From a virus, in the IMG/VR virus record IMGVR_UViG_3300023116_005307, positions 1 to 64,000 of that record: a DNA stretch of 64,000 bases, one strand, 5' to 3'. Below are positions 61,185 through 64,000 of the stretch, piece after piece. Numbering within the stretch: the first letter of the stretch is position 1; each line of letters begins with the position of its first letter. The notes beneath the pieces are model-generated. The model made no database searches. It was not told the DNA's origin and saw only the letters and a program-made list of their open reading frames with translations. Both the position numbers and the translations under genes were made by a program.

Positions 61185-62208
61185 ATAATTCTGCTCCAGT
61201 AAAAAATTCTTTATTCAACTTAGTACGTTGCTTATAAAGTGCTACAAGGAAATCGTTGTAATTTTCTATATACTCACGTATCTGTGCAACCATCTCGTTG
61301 CGATGTTTACGATAGCTTGCAAAATCTTCAGTCCATGTACTAGGATATTTGAATTCAGGCAATGCCATTTCACTGTAGCTCAATCTGTCAGGCACCATAG
61401 GAATAGCATCAACTAATGCTCCTTCGTACCAACTAATACCAAGTGTTTCTTGCAAGTTAGCACTAAACACAAGTTTAGCTTCACCTAACAAGTTGTGATA
61501 TTCGTTCTTAGTAAGAGCTCGTTCTTGGCAGACTACAAACTCGTATTCGGGAAGTTGTTCTGCTAAATCACGGAAAATATCTACTTGCTTCTCAGGGGCA
61601 ATACGATGCGGAAAGAGTATAAGATCTCGTTTTTCCATACCTTTGTAACTGTCTAAACTGTTACGTAGATACTCCATAGGCCAACCAACACGATGTGTTT
61701 TATCGTCATCTATGTCTAAACTTTCAGCAAATAAATCTATGTGAAAGTCTGTTGCATAAAAATTATCATCATAGCATTCATACATACTTTGTTCTGCATA
61801 ACGTACCCACGGCTTGTCACCAATTAGCCTGCCTAGGAAATCATGTGGATCATAAGAACCAGCATGCCAAAGGCCGCCAACTCTAATGTCGACGCCCAGT
61901 AACTCAGCCATGTAGCGAAGCTGGATAACAGTTGGGTTCCACGCATCCGTATATAGGAAATAATCTCCATCTTTCACTTCACCTTTACAAAACATTTCAC
62001 CAATTTGTTCAAGCTGTTTACTCTTGTACACATTGGTGCCACCAAAATTGAGAAATGCCCCAGGCGTAGTAGCCTGAGGCGTTTCCCCACCACTAATAAC
62101 TTTTACGTTTTCATTTGTAGCTCGTTGAAGCTGAGCAGGAAGATACTCCTTCCACTGCTTGGTATAGCGTGTGTCAACTGCTTCGATGTCTACAATAAAA
62201 ATTGTCAT
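61165..62208 (-). CDS. GT-B glycosyltransferase
   Basis: 347 residues. LILFPHRIAPEKQVDIFRDLA starts the donor domain. FVVCQERALTKNEYHNLLGEAKLVFSANLQETLGISWYEGAL is the GT4/GT-B signature (E-x7-E with nucleotide ribose Glu). KPWVRYAEQSMYECYDDNFYATDFHIDLFA fits the acceptor domain with its hinge. Similar enzymes in T4-like phages include DNA-modifying glucosyltransferases; whether this one acts on DNA, protein or lipid is not decided by sequence. GGAGGA ribosome binding site before ATG. Lies between a small conserved gene and the SSB-tip gene. Confidence 0.7.
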   Translation of the reverse strand: MTIFIVDIEAVDTRYTKQWKEYLPAQLQRATNENVKVISGGETPQATTPGAFLNFGGTNVYKSKQLEQIGEMFCKGEVKDGDYFLYTDAWNPTVIQLRYMAELLGVDIRVGGLWHAGSYDPHDFLGRLIGDKPWVRYAEQSMYECYDDNFYATDFHIDLFAESLDIDDDKTHRVGWPMEYLRNSLDSYKGMEKRDLILFPHRIAPEKQVDIFRDLAEQLPEYEFVVCQERALTKNEYHNLLGEAKLVFSANLQETLGISWYEGALVDAIPMVPDRLSYSEMALPEFKYPSTWTEDFASYRKHRNEMVAQIREYIENYNDFLVALYKQRTKLNKEFFTGAELYDAIKR

Positions 62209-62414
62209 TAGTTCCTCCGCTGAGCATGATTCCTACTATTGTTACGAGCTTTTGCTCTTAACCATCCTTGGTGCTTTTTATATGCACCCCAAACCCATGA
62301 CTTATCATTATACAGATCTGCTTCGTCAAAGGGTTTCCCTTCAAAGCGACAGAAGTCGCGAAACTTATCCAAATCATCAAAAATCTTTTTTACTGGTGGA
62401 AAGTTGTTAGCCAT
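62208..62414 (-). CDS. Small conserved phage protein (68 aa)
   Basis: 68 residues. NNFPPVKKIFDDLDKFRDFCRFEGKPFDEADLYNDKSWVWGAYKKHQGWLRAKARN. Basic C-terminus, helical core. ATG at 62414 is chosen because AGAGGA lies upstream; an earlier ATG would have no such site. One-base overlap with the glycosyltransferase start (TAATG-type), so coupled. Function unknown. Confidence 0.6.
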   Translation of the reverse strand: MANNFPPVKKIFDDLDKFRDFCRFEGKPFDEADLYNDKSWVWGAYKKHQGWLRAKARNNSRNHAQRRN

Positions 62415-62430
62415 TTTAATAATCCTCTTA

Positions 62431-62886
62431 TTATGACTTAGGGTAAAAAATAGAACAGCCGTTTTCATTATCTTCAGCTACGCTGATCTCTACAAAGCGG
62501 CCGGGATACTTTGCAGAAATTTCTTGATACAAGTCATCTGCAATCATCTCACATGACTTGTGGTTAAGTTGTAGTACTGCTGTAGAACTATCTACTTCTG
62601 CATACAACCGTTCCATCCAGCGTTTAAACTGAATGAATTCAATATCGCGATCGTTATGAAATACTTCAATACGAACACGAAAATGAAAAATGTGACGATG
62701 GGGAATACCTAAGAAACTTACGTCATCCCATTCGCCTGTTGCTAGTTTAGGATCTTTATCAGCACCTGGATACATATGTACACCTTCTTTTGTAAAGGTT
62801 ACCCAAATACTTCTTTCTGCATTTTGCATTTTATTATCTTCTTCTTTCATTCTACGTTTCATATATTCATAATATCGTTCTTGCAT
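62431..62886 (-). CDS. queD: 6-carboxytetrahydropterin synthase-like (QueD)
   Basis: 151 residues. IPHRHIFHFRVRIEV carries the zinc His pair (H63, H65), and QLNHKSCEMIADDLYQEISAKYPGRFVEISVAEDNENGCSIFY the C-terminal QueD/PTPS strand with its Glu. Makes carboxytetrahydropterin from dihydroneopterin triphosphate, linking folE and queE to 7-deazaguanine synthesis. Start uncertain: ATG at 62886 lies at the predicted transcription start, so it would be leaderless, while ATG at 62829 has a weak GAAGAAGA site. Confidence 0.65.
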   Translation of the reverse strand: MQERYYEYMKRRMKEEDNKMQNAERSIWVTFTKEGVHMYPGADKDPKLATGEWDDVSFLGIPHRHIFHFRVRIEVFHNDRDIEFIQFKRWMERLYAEVDSSTAVLQLNHKSCEMIADDLYQEISAKYPGRFVEISVAEDNENGCSIFYPKS

Positions 62887-62892
62887 ATTATT

Positions 62893-62921
62893 ACTATACT
62901 TTCTTTATAGAGGTTTGTCAA
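62893..62921 (-). promoter_or_regulatory. Sigma70 promoter for queD
   Basis: On the - strand TTGACA (62916-62921), a 17-base spacer, TATAGT (62893-62898); 11 of 12 consensus bases. Predicted start is near 62886. The -35 lies in the end of the gene above. Confidence 0.7.
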
Positions 62922-63435
62922 GTCCGTATTCACTCCAATCAGTGAATTTTCTATCGTCCATTAGATTGTGTAGCCTATGACACCAAACACCTGGATTTGA
63001 TGAACGAAAGTCCTTGTCATCAATCTTTACCATAGTATTGTAACCAAATTGTTTAATATAAGGAATTGGAATACGAATCTGCGGAATGAACAAGTCTGTT
63101 TCAACCATTTGAGTTTCTAGTAATCCTTCTGCGTGATCAAGCGGAAGATCTAGTGTACAAGGTATGCCTCGTTGTACAAAATACATAATCATATCTTCCC
63201 ATGTGTCCCAGTTATTTGCGTCTTCAGGAAAATTTACGCCTGGATTAAATGAGTGATTAGCACCAAAGAAAATGTGTTCGCACTGTTCTTTTTCATAGTG
63301 ATCTATAATGTCATCTATTTTTTGTACGCCTGTTACAAATAAAGTTTTTTTACCATAAGCAGGGGTACGCTCTACTTCAATGCCTGTAAAGAACACAATA
63401 TTGTCGTGCTCTCCTGTTTTGTAATCTCTTTTCAT
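62905..63435 (-). CDS. Conserved phage hypothetical protein (176 aa)
   Basis: 176 residues. NIVFFTGIEVERTPAYGKKTLFVTGVQKIDDIIDHYEKEQCEHIFFGANHSFNPGVN, then WEDMIMYFVQRGIPCTLDLPLDHAEGLLE, then FIPQIRIPIPYIKQFGYNTMVKIDDKDF and NPGVWCHRLHNL. Rossmann-like alternation of strands and helices, no catalytic motif named. I recall it near queuosine-type genes in marine phages. One gene upstream of queD, 18 bp apart, so possibly related to the same pathway. Not shown by sequence. Confidence 0.55.
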   Translation of the reverse strand: MKRDYKTGEHDNIVFFTGIEVERTPAYGKKTLFVTGVQKIDDIIDHYEKEQCEHIFFGANHSFNPGVNFPEDANNWDTWEDMIMYFVQRGIPCTLDLPLDHAEGLLETQMVETDLFIPQIRIPIPYIKQFGYNTMVKIDDKDFRSSNPGVWCHRLHNLMDDRKFTDWSEYGLDKPL

Positions 63436-63641
63436 TCTAAGCCTTTTTGTATCAAGTAAGCATTAATACGATGCATTTCGTCTTTTAGATAAAGTTTCAT
63501 AGTTTTCATTCTGCGAACTTCATCAGTCACTGTAGCATTATTATAACGCTCTATTAATTCTGTATCAAGCTCTCTGTGTTTGCGCTCAAGCTCTTCGTAA
63601 TGCGCACGAAGTTTATCTTCTTCAGCTTCATAATTGCTCAT
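63432..63641 (-). CDS. Small helical protein, DUF465/YdcH-like
   Basis: 69 residues. LRAHYEELERKHRELDTELIERYNN, then DEVRRMKTMKLYLKDEMHRINAYL. The H..L..rH..LD.....LK..KL.LKDE pattern fits the YdcH/DUF465 group of two-helix proteins. No enzyme activity is known for this group. Overlaps the neighbours by 4 and 14 bp. Confidence 0.55.
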   Translation of the reverse strand: MSNYEAEEDKLRAHYEELERKHRELDTELIERYNNATVTDEVRRMKTMKLYLKDEMHRINAYLIQKGLE

Positions 63642-63993
63642 CCACTAATTCCTCCAACTTATGCTCTTGATCTTCAGTAAATTCACCGTCGTCAAGGTCT
63701 TGGACCTCAGGTTCTTCAATCTCAAAAAGTGCATTAAAGTGTGTACTAGCATTTACAGTTTTTTTACCAATAGCACCTCTAGTACCAGGTATTGCCATCC
63801 AAAAGCGACTATATTCATCTATCTTTGCAAGTGCCTTTTCTTTGTTGTCAATTGCAAATATTTCGTCCACAACATCTCTAAATAGAACTCTGTCAAAACG
63901 CTCTTGAACAAGCATCCGAGGAACAATTCCATTGTCATATTGTCTGTTTGCTTCTTGGACTGCATTAATATGACTCCATACATTATGACCCAT
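63628..63993 (-). CDS. Conserved phage hypothetical protein, possibly cut at window edge
   Basis: 121 residues from the ATG at 63993, but the frame stays open to base 64000, so the true start may lie beyond the window. SHINAVQEANRQYDNGIVPRMLVQERFDRVLFRDVVDEIF, then DEYSRFWMAIPGTRGAIGKKTVNAS, then an acidic C-terminus (FTEDQEHKLEELVDEQ). No family recognised. Overlaps the small helical gene by 14 bp. Confidence 0.5.
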   Translation of the reverse strand: MGHNVWSHINAVQEANRQYDNGIVPRMLVQERFDRVLFRDVVDEIFAIDNKEKALAKIDEYSRFWMAIPGTRGAIGKKTVNASTHFNALFEIEEPEVQDLDDGEFTEDQEHKLEELVDEQL

Positions 63994-64000
63994 TTGGATC

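Noticed and set aside
1-64000. CRISPR arrays, tRNA genes, insertion sequences, integrase or attachment sites
   Set aside because: No regularly spaced direct repeats, cloverleaf candidates, transposase or integrase motifs were noticed by eye; a tRNA scan was not possible.

Overview
The window looks like part of the genome of an AT-rich, T4-like marine myovirus of the cyanophage/pelagiphage kind. The evidence is a run of tail-fibre and baseplate-type virion genes whose N-termini carry the QLWYD / YDGTTW pattern, a 5'-3' exonuclease of the T4 rnh type, a MoxR ATPase with a VWA partner, phage-style folE/queE/queD genes, a phosphoribosyltransferase, a HIT protein, and many small tightly overlapping genes. 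No integrase, rRNA, recognisable tRNA or CRISPR array was seen. Host assignment (SAR11, cyanobacterium or other) is inference and was not resolved.

Region 1 (1-16537, + strand) is a late structural block: the 3' part of a very large virion protein, a smaller structural protein, three paralogous tail-fibre-like proteins, and two related large proteins with Ig/Calx-beta-like and DUF4214-like modules. Boxes of the form AATAAATA, resembling T4-type late promoters, lie in the short gaps.

Region 2 (16550-46319, + strand) is about 30 kb and 35 genes, almost all overlapping by a few bases. It begins at a textbook sigma70 promoter (TTGACA-17-TATACT) just after the fibre genes. It holds at least nine likely glycosyltransferases, seven radical SAM enzymes (two with an N-terminal extension of the B12-binding type), at least four methyltransferase-like proteins, a UDP-sugar dehydrogenase, a half-length DegT-type aminotransferase, a hexapeptide acyltransferase, a class IV aminotransferase, GMP reductase, a HAD phosphatase, a 2OG-oxygenase/SDR fusion, a GNAT protein, an SGNH hydrolase and an adenylating (ANL) enzyme without its C-terminal domain. 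Together they read as a viral pathway for making and attaching an unusual glycan or modified small molecule. Its place between fibre genes suggests decoration of virions or of the host surface, but that is inference.

Region 3 (46301-64000, - strand except one gene) starts with a sugar epimerase and another fibre-like protein. It continues with small conserved phage genes, the VWA/metallopeptidase and MoxR pair, a 2OG oxygenase, rnh, an MBD4-like DNA glycosylase, queE, folE, HIT, a phosphoribosyltransferase, a cupin-like protein, a protein ending in an SSB-like acidic tip, a GT-B glycosyltransferase and queD. Several near-perfect sigma70 promoters drive these early/middle operons. A 36-codon membrane mini-gene lies between folE and queE. 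The only gaps without a gene are below about 110 bases and hold promoters.
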